A program made the position numbers and the translations under genes. Shown in pieces: positions 1 to 9,246 of a stretch of DNA of 64,000 nucleotides. This DNA is from DASTEQ01 sp040905185 (GTDB taxonomy: Bacteria; Chloroflexota; Limnocylindria; QHBO01). How positions within the stretch are numbered: the stretch's first letter is position 1; every line of letters starts with the position of its first letter. The notes beneath the pieces are model-generated. The model was not told the origin of the DNA. It was given only the letters and a program-made list of their open reading frames with translations, and searched no databases. Location: the NCBI GenBank assembly GCA_040905185.1, contig JBBDRZ010000005.1:1-64000 (forward strand). Direction: 5' to 3'.

Positions 1-357
1 GCCGCTCCCATCCGCTGGCCGGCCTCCCGGCGGTTCGACCTCCGGGGAGCCCGGGTGGGCGTCGGGAGCCGGCTTCCCCCTAGGCCCTAGCTAGGCAGAA
101 GCTTGGCTGACCCCTAACTTGACCCCTTTGCGGTGCGTGCCACCGCCTATCGCGCCGTCCGCTGAGTCCGTCATCCGTGCTCAGCGGCACATGCTGGGAC
201 CCCCCGATACGTCCCTGCCCCGTACTCAAACACCGATGGGAGCAATCCCGTGTGACTTCAAATCTCACCTCCGGCACCATTCGTCGGCCGGATGTACCTG
301 TTGCTGAGGAAGAACGGGCTAGGGGGCCCGGAGCGCATCCGGGAGTAGCCTGACCGC
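1..357. other. Left-edge region without a convincing gene
   Basis: No reading frame here has family-like composition. A TTCAAAT motif followed 12 bases later by ACCA (257-279) resembles a tRNA 3' end. However, the implied T-stem has a C-C closing mismatch and no paired acceptor 5' strand was found. The stretch may be leader sequence for the gene at 358, or belong to something left of the window. Confidence 0.5.
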
Positions 358-843
358 GTGCGCACCACGATGACGCCCGCGCCGGGCGTCCCCGACGCAC
401 AGGACCTGCAGCCAATTCGCCTGTACCTGGCCGAAATGGTCCTGGTCGCATCGGTCAGCCCCGGCGGCGAGCGGATGACGGACATCCTCAACAACGGCGG
501 CGAGCTGTCGGTCCTGCCCGCGGGCGCAGAGGGCCTCCAGGCCCAGGATTGGATGTCGGTGCCGATCGACGACCTGGAAATGGTCGTTCCACCGCGACAC
601 GTGAGCCCGCCCGAGAGGCGCGTCGAGCGGGACCGTCATTACGTCCGGCTGCGGATCGGAGAGTGGCAGGTTGAAGGGATGGCGCACCTCAAGCCGGGGG
701 CCGAACAGGACGCGCTCCTGCTGTCGACCCACCCATTCCTGCCGCTCACCGATGTCACCCTGTGGTCCCCTGACAACCCGCGCCCCGAGACGCACGAGGT
801 GGTCATCGTCAACCTCCGTCACGCGGAGTTCGTCGTCGACTGA
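358..843 (+). CDS. Hypothetical protein with two related beta-rich halves (DUF6812-like)
   Basis: 161 aa, starting at GTG 358; an ATG at 370 is an alternative. The protein divides into two similar halves. Residues about 20-80 contain IRLYLAEMVLVASVSPG, MTDILNN, LSVLPAG and a closing strand DLEMVV. Residues about 93-160 contain YVRLRIGEWQVEGMAHLKPG, then FLPLTDVTLW and a closing strand VVIVNL. The pattern of strand, threshold turn, 'fLpLtdv' and final strand recalls short DUF6812-type proteins of Chloroflexi, here in tandem. There is no signal peptide, membrane segment or catalytic motif. It lies 38 bp upstream of the zinc-ribbon protein on the same strand. The function is unknown and the family link is from memory. 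Confidence 0.65.
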   Translation: MRTTMTPAPGVPDAQDLQPIRLYLAEMVLVASVSPGGERMTDILNNGGELSVLPAGAEGLQAQDWMSVPIDDLEMVVPPRHVSPPERRVERDRHYVRLRIGEWQVEGMAHLKPGAEQDALLLSTHPFLPLTDVTLWSPDNPRPETHEVVIVNLRHAEFVVD

Positions 844-881
844 CCGACCCCGGCCGGGGCTCCGTGCTAGGCTCCCCGCCG

Positions 882-1574
882 ATGGCCGAGGACACGCTGG
901 AGTGCGCCAACTGCGGTAACGCCAACCCGGCGTGGGCCCAGATCTGCCGCTCCTGCGGCGCGCCGCTGACTGCCGCCGCGGTGGCCGCGGCGGCTGAGGC
1001 AGCGGTCCTGACCCAGGGCTCAATGACGGCAATCGGCGCGGCGCTCGGAACGATCGCGCTGGCGGTGGTCATCGGCCTCGTCTTCGGCGGAATCCTGCCC
1101 CCGGCGCCCCCGGTGGCGGCGGCCACTCCAACCCCTTCGGCCAGCGCGGGGCCAACCGCCGAACCCACGCCCGATCCCAGCGGCGGCTCCCCCGACCCGT
1201 CAGCCAGCGTCGGGCCCATCCTGCCCGGCACGTTGACCTTCGGATTGGGCCTCAACGTCGAAACTCAGCGCGTGACCAACCCAACCGACACGTTTACGCC
1301 GGGCACGACGTTCGCGCACTCCATCGAGCTGACTGCGCCGTTCGGCGTCACGCAGCTCGGCGAGGAGGTCGCCCGCATCAATGAGGACGGCACCGAGACG
1401 ATCGTCATCACCACCGAGAATCAGGTCGACCTGCAGGACCCGAATGCGACCGTGGACGGCTTCACGGTGCCGACGAACGCCCTCCTGGATGCGCTCGGCG
1501 TGGGGACCTTTGTGATGCGCGTGTACCGCGGCACGGAGCTGCTGGCCCAGGGGACCTTCATCCTGGCCGAGTAG
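882..1574 (+). CDS. Zinc-ribbon, single-pass membrane protein with extracytoplasmic domain
   Basis: About 230 aa from ATG 882; a GTG at 864 would add six residues but the zinc-ribbon begins right after the ATG. The N-terminus has two CxxC knuckles (CANC and CRSC), a typical zinc-ribbon. A hydrophobic segment at about residues 45-75 is one membrane span. A Pro/Ala/Ser/Thr/Gly-rich linker follows, then about 120 residues of beta-rich domain ending GTFILAE. By topology the ribbon would be cytoplasmic and the C-terminal domain outside. The 3' end overlaps the convergent nitrilase by 17 bp. Similar architectures are common in Chloroflexi and their role is unknown. Confidence 0.8.
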   Translation: MAEDTLECANCGNANPAWAQICRSCGAPLTAAAVAAAAEAAVLTQGSMTAIGAALGTIALAVVIGLVFGGILPPAPPVAAATPTPSASAGPTAEPTPDPSGGSPDPSASVGPILPGTLTFGLGLNVETQRVTNPTDTFTPGTTFAHSIELTAPFGVTQLGEEVARINEDGTETIVITTENQVDLQDPNATVDGFTVPTNALLDALGVGTFVMRVYRGTELLAQGTFILAE

Positions 1575-2418
1575 GCGTCGCCTCCACGTCCGCCCAGGCA
1601 TCGGCATACAGGCGGGCTCGAACCGGCAGGTAGCCTGGATACGCGACGCGGGCCTTGACGATCACGTCGTGGTCGAGCGTGACCAGCGCCAGCCGATCCG
1701 TGGTCTCCACCAACGCGAATCCGCTGGGGTCGACGGCCACCGACGGCCCGCCCAGCAGAACCCCGGCTTCTGGGTGGGGTCGGTTGACGGACAGGATGTA
1801 GGCGGCCGACGTCAGGGCGTTGGCCCGAAAGACGACCTTCCAGCGCTGGTAGGTCTTCTCCTCGCTGGCGCGTGGGATGAGGATGGCCTCGGCCCCGAGC
1901 GCGCCTAGCAGGTGCGAGCCCTCGGGCCGATTCGTGTCGGAGCAGATCTGGATCCCGATCGGCATGCCGAAGGCGCCGATGGGTCGCGCCACGGCGCTGC
2001 CGGGCTCATAGTGGCTCGTCTCCCAGAAGCCAGGCTCCTCGGGCAGGTGCAGCTTCTCGAAGGTGGACACCAGCTCGCCTCCCGCATCGAAGACGAGCGC
2101 CCGACTGGTCCGGCGCCCGTCGGCGTCGCGGTGAATGATCCCGCCCACCAGCCCGATCCCGGCCCGCCGCGCCGCCGCCGCCTGGGCCGTCATCCGGGGC
2201 CCGCCCATCGGCTCCGCGTCCTCGTCCACGGCCTGGGTGGTGGCCGGTCGCCAGGGATGCAGGGGCAGCTCCGGCAGAAGCGCCACGTCGGCTCCCCGTC
2301 GGGCGGCCTCGTCCAGCCGCTCATCCAGCCGGCCCAGCCCATCGGGCTCCCAGAAGACCTCGCTCACGAGGCCGACCGTCAGTCGCCCGTCCTGGCGCCG
2401 CGGCGCAGGTGCGCTCAT
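1558..2418 (-). CDS. Carbon-nitrogen hydrolase (nitrilase superfamily)
   Basis: 286 aa from ATG 2418. The Glu-Lys-Cys triad of the family is visible: E50 in LLPELPLHP, K122 in FEKLHLPEEPGFWE, and C159 in GIQICSDTNRPEG. Family members cleave amide or nitrile C-N bonds in the cytoplasm. The substrate cannot be told from sequence; omega-amidase, N-carbamoyl or aliphatic amidase types are possible. The usual CYD after the catalytic Cys is CSD here. It is transcribed divergently from the HTH protein at 2471 with 52 bp between the starts. It is distinct from the NAD synthetase partner at 62978. Confidence 0.88.
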   Translation of the reverse strand: MSAPAPRRQDGRLTVGLVSEVFWEPDGLGRLDERLDEAARRGADVALLPELPLHPWRPATTQAVDEDAEPMGGPRMTAQAAAARRAGIGLVGGIIHRDADGRRTSRALVFDAGGELVSTFEKLHLPEEPGFWETSHYEPGSAVARPIGAFGMPIGIQICSDTNRPEGSHLLGALGAEAILIPRASEEKTYQRWKVVFRANALTSAAYILSVNRPHPEAGVLLGGPSVAVDPSGFALVETTDRLALVTLDHDVIVKARVAYPGYLPVRARLYADAWADVEATPTRPG

Positions 2419-2470
2419 TGAGGGCAGGGTAGCGGAAGGAGACGCTCCGGTCCGGTAAGCGCCGGCTTGG

Positions 2471-3265
2471 GTGGCGGTAAGGCCCGGTGTGCACGATGAA
2501 TCAGTGCTGGGCCAACGTGTCGGCCGCGGCGTTCGCTTTCTCCGAATCCGGGCCGGCTGGCGGCAGTCGGACCTTGCTCGCCGGGCGGGAATCTCGCGGG
2601 AGCTTGTGTCACGCATCGAGCGGGGCCTGGTCGAAACGGTCACCGTCGGCTCGGTTCGGCGATTGGCGGAGGCCCTCGGATCGTCGCTGGCGGTCGACAT
2701 TCGGTTGTGCGGGGAACACCTCGACCGCTTGGTGGATGCCGGCCATGCGGCGCTTCAAGAGGCGGGCGTGCACCGGCTCCGGACCGACGGCTGGCGGGCG
2801 GAGGTGGAAGTGAGCTTCAACCACTACGGGGACCGCGGACGGATCGACCTGCTTGGTCTCCATGAACCGAGCGGGATCCTGCTCGTGGTCGAGGTGAAGA
2901 CACGGATCGTCGATGTTCAGGACATGCTCGGCCGACTGGACGTGAAGGTCCGGTTGGGAGCGCAGGCCGCCGTGTCCCAGGGCTGGCCGCGTCCCCGCCG
3001 GGTGCTGCCGTGCCTGGTCGTCGCCGACACGCGATCCGCTCGGCGAATCGTGGCATCGCATCCCGAGCTGTTCGCCCGATTCAACCTCCGCGGTCGCGCC
3101 GCCAGCCGGTGGCTCAGCGATCCCGAGGCGCCAGGCGGCCCGGGAAGCACCGCGGCGGCGGCTGTCACCGGACTCCTGTTGTTCGAGAAACTGCCGGATT
3201 CACATGGAGTGACCACGAAGCGTGCCGTCCGCCGACGGAAGGTGACAAGAGTGGATTTGGCGTGA
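2471..3265 (+). CDS. XRE-type HTH protein fused to a PD-(D/E)XK-like domain
   Basis: 264 aa from GTG 2471; GTG 2489 is an alternative. Residues about 15-75 form an XRE/Cro helix-turn-helix (RQSDLARRAGISRELVSRIE). Residues about 105-180 carry GRIDLLGLHEPSGILLVVEVK, with D126, E141 and K143 matching the D-(x)n-ExK core of the PD-(D/E)XK nuclease fold; E111 or E113 could complete the site. The C-terminal ~80 residues show no recognised domain and end in basic residues. It could be a DNA-binding regulator with a vestigial or active nuclease domain. The TGA stop lies inside the first unit of the 51-bp repeat, so the natural 3' end may have been altered by the repeat. Confidence 0.8.
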   Translation: MAVRPGVHDESVLGQRVGRGVRFLRIRAGWRQSDLARRAGISRELVSRIERGLVETVTVGSVRRLAEALGSSLAVDIRLCGEHLDRLVDAGHAALQEAGVHRLRTDGWRAEVEVSFNHYGDRGRIDLLGLHEPSGILLVVEVKTRIVDVQDMLGRLDVKVRLGAQAAVSQGWPRPRRVLPCLVVADTRSARRIVASHPELFARFNLRGRAASRWLSDPEAPGGPGSTAAAAVTGLLLFEKLPDSHGVTTKRAVRRRKVTRVDLA

Positions 3266-3361
3266 ATCTGACGGGAACAGTACGCGGGCCGGCGCCTTCG
3301 TGGTTCCCTGGCGTGAATCTGACAGGAACAGTACGCGGGCCGGCGCCTTCGTGGTTACCTG
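3260..3361 (+). repeat. Tandem 51-bp direct repeat, two near-identical units plus a partial third
   Basis: Unit 1 is 3260-3310 and unit 2 is 3311-3361. They differ at two positions: acggg/acagg and ttccctg/ttacctg. A degenerate third start (TGTGAATTTGGAC) follows at 3364. Each unit begins GCGTGAATCTGAC and ends CGTGGTTMCCTG. In unit 1, GGGAAC (3272-3277) can pair with GTTCCC (3303-3308). The core CGTGGT(C/T)(A/C)CCTGGCGTGAAT recurs on the opposite strand at 18884-18965. Confidence 0.9.
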
Positions 3362-3395
3362 ATGTGAATTTGGACGCGCATCTGGTTGTAGCGGG

Positions 3396-3503
3396 TCACG
3401 AACCTCTTATGCAGATGCCGACCGTGAAGTTCTTCCCGGTCACCGTTTCGAGCGTCTGGCCCTCGAATCGGCGTGCAATGGCGAGCAGCTCGTCGTATGT
3501 CAC
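3396..3503 (-). pseudogene. Truncated small ORF (35 aa) coupled to the Rieske oxygenase
   Basis: A GTG start at 3503 shares bases with the TGA of the upstream oxygenase gene (GTGA junction). The peptide opens with an ordinary amphipathic helix (TYDELLAIARRFEG), then QTLETVTGKNFTVGI, and stops after CIRGS. The start looks like that of a real small-domain protein of some 70-100 aa, but the frame ends just before the 51-bp repeat array on the other side. A gene cut short at the repeat is the simplest reading. It could also be a genuine very short product. The function is unknown. Confidence 0.45.
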
Positions 3504-4618
3504 GGCGGCGGGCCGTCCTCCTCGCCCAGGTACTCGCGGACCAGGTTCTGGAAGTGGTACACGCCGTTCTCCCGGAGGGCGCTGAACCGGCCGGTGTCGT
3601 ATGCGCGCGAGCGCAGGCCGCGCTGGACCTGCTCGCACAGGACGATGTCTTCCTGCTGGATCTGGTCCGAGAAGGCGATCCCCTGCTGCATGGACTCCCA
3701 GCCCGGGCCAGTGCCGGGCTCGGCGAAGAACCACTCGAAGATCGTCAGCGTGCGGTCGGGGCCCAGCGGCAGGATCACGTTGGAGGACAGGTTGTCGGGG
3801 TAGATGTTGAACATCGTGTTCGGGAAGACCCAGTAGTACAGCGCGCTGTCCTCGCCCTCGGCGCGCACGAAGCGCCGATCCCGCCCGGGCTCCTCGCCCG
3901 GCTTGAGCGCGCGAATCGGAGCGTGCTGCTTGGAGTAGTAGCGGAACTCCTCGACCCGGTAGGCGTCGTAATCGAGCTCCTTGAACAGCTGGGGATGCGC
4001 GATGGGCAAGTGGTAACCCTCGAGGTAGTTGTCGACGTACACCTTCCAGTTGGATTCGACGACGTACTCGCGCCGCTCGACCAGCCGCATGTGCTCGATG
4101 TCGAATCCAGCCGCCGCGACCTCGGCCGGGATGGCGCCCAGCACCTCGGTCAGCGGCGGCGCGTCCGGGTCGAGGTTGGCGAACACGAACGGACCCCAGC
4201 GCTCGACCCGGATCGGGACCAGCCCGAAGTCCTCCTTGCGGAACTCCTCGGTGGCCTCCATCTCCGGGCACGCACGCAGGGTCCCGTCCAGGCCGTAGGT
4301 CCAGCCGTGGTAGCGGCACTGGAGGCTCTTGCGGTTGCCCCGGGCCAGCGCCACCTGCCCCGCCCGGTGGCGACACACGTTGTAGAAGCCGCGCAGCTCC
4401 CCGTCGAGGCCGTGGGTGATGAGGATCGGCTCGTCGGCGATCGTCCCGGGCACGAAGTCCCCCACCCGAGCCAGGTCCTCCCCGCGGGCCACCAGCTGCC
4501 AGGTCCGATAGAAGATCCGATCCTTCTCCTGCTCGAGCAGCTCAGGATCGACGTAGTAGCGCGCCGGCAGGGTGGCCGCCTGGGCCAGGGGTCGAACGGG
4601 CAGCCGCGAGGACGTCAC
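3500..4618 (-). CDS. Rieske [2Fe-2S] aromatic-ring-hydroxylating oxygenase, alpha subunit type
   Basis: 372 aa from GTG 4618, fixed by the GTGA overlap with the stop of the hydrolase upstream; a longer in-frame extension exists but reads as low-quality Arg/Gly-rich sequence. The Rieske cluster ligands are C82, H84, C101 and H104 (CRHRAG, then CRYHGW). The mononuclear-iron region is DNYLEGYHLPIAHPQLF, with the two conserved His. The family activates O2 with electrons from a reductase. Substrates range from aromatics to quaternary amines such as choline or carnitine. No reductase or beta subunit is adjacent; the FNR-like enzyme at 59798 is far away. The substrate is undetermined. Confidence 0.9.
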   Translation of the reverse strand: MTSSRLPVRPLAQAATLPARYYVDPELLEQEKDRIFYRTWQLVARGEDLARVGDFVPGTIADEPILITHGLDGELRGFYNVCRHRAGQVALARGNRKSLQCRYHGWTYGLDGTLRACPEMEATEEFRKEDFGLVPIRVERWGPFVFANLDPDAPPLTEVLGAIPAEVAAAGFDIEHMRLVERREYVVESNWKVYVDNYLEGYHLPIAHPQLFKELDYDAYRVEEFRYYSKQHAPIRALKPGEEPGRDRRFVRAEGEDSALYYWVFPNTMFNIYPDNLSSNVILPLGPDRTLTIFEWFFAEPGTGPGWESMQQGIAFSDQIQQEDIVLCEQVQRGLRSRAYDTGRFSALRENGVYHFQNLVREYLGEEDGPPP

Positions 4619-6519
4619 GGGTCGAGAGTACCCGTTGCGGACCGTTCCCCTTCCGCGTCCCGCGCGTAGGACAGCGCGTTCCCGCCAGCGGTCTCGACCT
4701 CGAGGGCGAAGCTCCCGTCCTCGTGAATCACGCCGTCCCCGGTCAACGACAGCCCGTCCGAGAAGGCACAGTCGTCGAGGCTCACCTCGTATTCGAGCTC
4801 GGTGGCCTGGTAGGCGATCGTTCCCCCGGCCAGGCAGCCGAAGGTCAGCGGTTCGAGACCATCCCAGTACCACCAATCCGACGCGTTGTTGATCTCGTCA
4901 TCGACTGCGCTGAGGGCGTCCAACGTCGAGTCGTAGGTGTCTGCATCGGCGGCAGGGATCGGGACGTAGGGCTCAACGCCCAAGAAATCACACTCGACCG
5001 TTCGCTCGGCCGGGAGGCTTTCCTCGAGGAGGTACGCGGTGATGAGGTCATCGGGGCATGGTTCGCCGCGCAGGTAGATGACGTGCGGACCGCCGGGTTG
5101 GGTGATCCGATAGGAGTTGCCCAGGTTCTCGGCCAGGCGCTCGGCGTTCGGATATGGGGTGTAGGGATCCCAGGTCGAGGCCAGGATGAAGACCGGGTAC
5201 TGGGTGTCGCCCAGATAGGCGGCGCGCTCGTCGAAGGCGGGTTGGGTCGGCCAGAAGGCACAGGGGAGGTCGAGGTAGAAGCCCGAGCCGAGTCGTTGGT
5301 CTGCGAGACCGCCGGCCTCGGCCGCCGCGAAATAGGCGGCGGCGCGCTCGTCGACCGTGCCGGTGCCGAACGCGTAGTCGGTGCAGTCGACCGCGAAATA
5401 CATCGCGTCCGACCAGGACGGGTCCGGCACTGGCGCGAGGGTCTCGGGGTCCTGCGCCAGGGCGGCGTACAGCAGACGCGCCAGAGGCTGGTACTGCCCG
5501 TACGACGCCTGGGCGATTGCCCGCTGGAGGAGCATCCGGTCGTAGCTCGGGCTCAGGACATAGTCGGCCGCGGTCTCCAGACCGTTCAGGTCGAGCGTTC
5601 GCCGTTCCACATCGCCCGCAGCGGTCACGAAATCGAACGTGATTGGTCCGTGGCGGAGTTCCGCCGCGAGCTCGTCATAGGCGGCCAGGGCGTCCCCGCC
5701 CTCGACATCGCCGCGACACGCCGCGTCATCGGTGCACGCGTCGAGTATCAGCGCCAGGATGTCGGCGGCAGTCTCGGTGACCTCGGCGTAGTACTCGATA
5801 CCCGGTCGGGTGAGGTCGATCGGTCCATCGAGGATGACGGCCTGGACCTGCTCGGGGTGGGCCGCGGCGTAGACCTGGGCGTACTGGGTGCCGTAACTCT
5901 CGCCGTACAGGATGAGCTGGTCGACCCCGTGCCATTTCCGGAAGACCTCGAGGTCCTCGACCGCATGGCGGGTGGCGTAGAAGGGCAGGTCGGCCGGGTC
6001 GACATCCGTTTCGCCGATGCAGTCGTTGACAAAGCGGCGGGTGGCCTCGGTGAAGGCGGTGGCCTCGGCTGCCGTGCCGGTCGGCGAGTCGGGCGTGGCG
6101 AACCACTCGAGCGAGGCGCCAGGGCATTGGAGCGGCTCGGAGCGACCGACACCCCGCTGGTCGAAAAAGACGATGTCGTACACGTCGGCAATGCCCGGCG
6201 CGAAGTACTCGGTGTACAGGTCGGCGACCGCCACACCCGATGACCCGGGACCGCCGGTGATGACCACGATCACGCCCTGTCGCGGTCCCTGGAGAGCCCG
6301 TTGGATGGCGAACGTCACCTCCCAGGTTTCGTCATCAGGAGCGGCAGGGTCACGCGGAACGCGCAGGGTCACGCAGGAGAAGGAACTCTCGGGGCACGGC
6401 TTCTCGCTGATAAAGGTCGGATCCGGCTTGGTGAGCACGGTCGCCGCCGCCCAGACCGCGATCCCAAACCCTACGACCAGTCCGAAGACGAGCAGAGGAC
6501 GGCTGACCAGCGCCTGCAT
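4615..6519 (-). CDS. Membrane-anchored alpha/beta hydrolase, tripeptidyl aminopeptidase (TAP) type
   Basis: 634 aa from ATG 6519. Residues 8-29 form an uncleaved-looking signal or anchor. The hydrolase core has TGGPGSSG (oxyanion region, 88-95), FFDQRGVGRS, and the nucleophile elbow GESYG with S208. The likely acid is the Asp of STWDPYTPYP, and the likely base the His of GGPHVIYL in the TAP-like C-terminal segment. The family trims N-terminal residues or esters outside the membrane. About 140 extra residues follow the catalytic His (WYWDGLEPLTFGCLAGG onward), an accessory domain I do not recognise. It is the first gene of a coupled pair with the Rieske oxygenase; a joint role is not evident. 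Confidence 0.85.
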   Translation of the reverse strand: MQALVSRPLLVFGLVVGFGIAVWAAATVLTKPDPTFISEKPCPESSFSCVTLRVPRDPAAPDDETWEVTFAIQRALQGPRQGVIVVITGGPGSSGVAVADLYTEYFAPGIADVYDIVFFDQRGVGRSEPLQCPGASLEWFATPDSPTGTAAEATAFTEATRRFVNDCIGETDVDPADLPFYATRHAVEDLEVFRKWHGVDQLILYGESYGTQYAQVYAAAHPEQVQAVILDGPIDLTRPGIEYYAEVTETAADILALILDACTDDAACRGDVEGGDALAAYDELAAELRHGPITFDFVTAAGDVERRTLDLNGLETAADYVLSPSYDRMLLQRAIAQASYGQYQPLARLLYAALAQDPETLAPVPDPSWSDAMYFAVDCTDYAFGTGTVDERAAAYFAAAEAGGLADQRLGSGFYLDLPCAFWPTQPAFDERAAYLGDTQYPVFILASTWDPYTPYPNAERLAENLGNSYRITQPGGPHVIYLRGEPCPDDLITAYLLEESLPAERTVECDFLGVEPYVPIPAADADTYDSTLDALSAVDDEINNASDWWYWDGLEPLTFGCLAGGTIAYQATELEYEVSLDDCAFSDGLSLTGDGVIHEDGSFALEVETAGGNALSYARDAEGERSATGTLDP

Positions 6520-6673
6520 CGACCGATGCTAGCAGCCACCCGGCCAGCCATCACCAGCCCGCCCAGTCGCGCGTGGAGCCTTGCCGCCGAGGGGGCCGAA
6601 GTGCTACAAGAACCCCAATGGACAGCGCGGCCAGCGGTCCCGCAGCCGCGCGCACGCCCACGGAGGAGACCAC

Positions 6674-7516
6674 ATGAGGCCCATGCGAACCAGCGCCCTG
6701 CTATTCACCGGACTGCTCGTCCTAGTCACCGGCTGCCAGCCTTCGGCTGCTCCAGATGACCTGTTGTCCACGATTCAGGCCAATGGTGTCATTCGGGTCG
6801 CCACCGATCCGGCGTACCCGCCGCAGTCCGAGCTGCTGCCGGACGGCACCTACCAGGGATTCGATATCGATGTGGCGGAGCGGATCGCCGAGGAGCTCGG
6901 CGTCACCGTCGAGTACATCACGCCCGACTTCTCTGAAGTCGTGGCCGGGGGTTGGGCCGGCCGCTGGGACATCAGCGTGGGGTCTGTCACGGTGACCGCC
7001 GAGCGCGAAGGAGTCCTCGATTTCACCCCGGCCTACTACTACACACCGGCCCAGATGGCGGCCACCACGGCCTCCGGCATCACAACCCTCGACGGGTTGG
7101 CCGGCATGACGATCTGCGTTGGCGAGCAGACGACGTACCAGTTCTGGCTGGAAGGCACACTCGAGCTCGTCGGCTCACCTGAGCCGGCAGCGGTGCCTGA
7201 AGGGGCCCAACTGACGACCTTCTCAACCGATACCGAGTGCGCGGACGCGATCGCCTCGGGCCGTACCGATTTCGAGGGATGGCTGACCTCGTCCACGACG
7301 CTCGCGAACGCGATTGCGAACGACGCGGCGTTCGTTTCGGTTGGGGATCCGGTCTTCTACGAAGCCCTGGCGGTGGCTACCGACAAGGCAGGACCGGCGC
7401 ACGCCGGGTTGCAGGCCGAACTGGATCGGATCATCGCCGAGATGCACAGCGACGGCTCGCTGACCGCGCTCAGCGAGCAGTGGTTTGATGGGCTCGATCT
7501 GACTACCGTCGAGTAG
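6674..7516 (+). CDS. Amino acid ABC transporter, substrate-binding lipoprotein
   Basis: 280 aa from ATG 6674, five bases after GGAGGAG (6662-6668). A short signal ends in the lipobox LVTGC, giving lipidated C21. The mature part is a bacterial family 3 solute-binding protein: RVATDPAYPPQ, GTYQGFDIDVAERIAEELG, then WDISVGSVTVTAEREGVLDFT, the usual signature region. It captures polar or charged amino acids outside the membrane and hands them to the permease at 7598. A strong hairpin directly after the stop separates it from the permease and ATPase. The exact ligand cannot be told. Confidence 0.92.
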   Translation: MRPMRTSALLFTGLLVLVTGCQPSAAPDDLLSTIQANGVIRVATDPAYPPQSELLPDGTYQGFDIDVAERIAEELGVTVEYITPDFSEVVAGGWAGRWDISVGSVTVTAEREGVLDFTPAYYYTPAQMAATTASGITTLDGLAGMTICVGEQTTYQFWLEGTLELVGSPEPAAVPEGAQLTTFSTDTECADAIASGRTDFEGWLTSSTTLANAIANDAAFVSVGDPVFYEALAVATDKAGPAHAGLQAELDRIIAEMHSDGSLTALSEQWFDGLDLTTVE

Positions 7517-7538
7517 TCGTACCGGCCACCACCGAGCG

Positions 7539-7569
7539 AAACGGGGACGCCCGCGCGGCGTCCCCGTTT
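7539..7569 (+). terminator. Strong hairpin between binding-protein and permease genes
   Basis: A perfect 13-bp stem: AAACGGGGACGCC (7539-7551) and GGCGTCCCCGTTT (7557-7569) around a 5-base loop. The trailing T run is short. Its place just after the binding-protein stop suggests partial termination or 3'-end protection, which would give more binding protein than membrane components. Confidence 0.75.
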
Positions 7570-7597
7570 CCGTGCTTGGTCCAGAAAGGAGACAACC

Positions 7598-8403
<806 letters not shown>

Positions 8404-8407
<4 letters not shown>

Positions 8408-9246
8408 GCGGATCGATGGAGCCTGCCTCCCACATCTCGCATCCGGTGACCGGCACCCATCTCGGCCCGCCGATGGTGCGTGCAACAGGGATCGAGAAGT
8501 ACTTCGGGCGCAACCACGTCCTGCGCGGGATGGACCTCGAGGTCCTGACCCGAGAGGCGGTCATGCTCATCGGCCGCTCGGGCAGCGGCAAGACGACCTT
8601 CCTGCGCTGCGTGAACTTCCTCGAGGAGCCCTCGGCGGGATCCATCGAGATCGACGACGTCCGGGTTGCGGCCGATCCCCTGCACGCCCGGAGCCGGGAG
8701 CACCTCGAGCAGATCCGGCAGATTCGGATCCGGTCCGGGATGGTGTTCCAGGATTTCAACCTGTTCCCCCACATGAGCGTCCTCCAGAACCTCATTGAAG
8801 CACCGACCAAGGTCCTCAAGGTCCCGCGAGCCGAGGCCGTCGAGCGGGCGGAGGCCTACCTCGGCAAGGTCGGGCTGGCCGAGAAGCGGGACGAGTACCC
8901 CGCCCGGCTGTCCGGCGGTCAAAAGCAACGGGTGGCCATCGCCCGCGCCCTGTGCATGGAGCCCAAGGTCCTGCTCTTCGATGAGCCGACCAGCGCGCTC
9001 GACCCGGAGCTGATCGGGGAGGTGCTGCGTGTGATGGAGGACCTGGCGCACGAAGGCGCCACCATGATAGTCGTAACCCACGAGCTGCACTTCGCCCGCG
9101 AGGCGGCCGACCGGGTCGTGTTCCTGGAGGAAGGGCGGATCATCGAGGAGGGTCCGCCCGAGAAGATGCTCGACAACCCGGACGACGACCGTACCCGGCA
9201 GTTCCTGCGCCGGTTCCTGGCTAGTCCGAAGGCGTCCGAGTCCTGA
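8404..9246 (+). CDS. Amino acid ABC transporter, ATP-binding protein (GlnQ/HisP family)
   Basis: 280 aa from ATG 8404, overlapping the permease stop by 4 bp. Walker A is GRSGSGKTT, the Q-loop is FQDFNLFPHMSV, the signature is LSGGQKQR, and Walker B with D-loop is LLFDEPTSALDPE, with the switch His in VVTHE. An N-terminal extension of about 25 residues precedes the first strand. It powers import of the amino acid bound by the 6674 lipoprotein. The last 26 bp overlap the convergent winged-helix gene at 9221. Confidence 0.95.

Noticed and set aside
250..282. tRNA- or tmRNA-like 3' end (TTCAAAT followed by ACCA)
   Set aside because: The T-stem would need a C-C closing pair, and no 5' acceptor strand, D-arm, anticodon arm or ALAA-type tag frame was found.
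3260..3361. CRISPR array
   Set aside because: The units are adjacent, nearly identical over all 51 bp, and have no unique spacers or cas genes nearby.
4619..4876. Longer N-terminus of the Rieske oxygenase
   Set aside because: The extension lies over the hydrolase coding sequence, is Arg/Gly-rich and lacks family features; the GTGA junction supports 4618.
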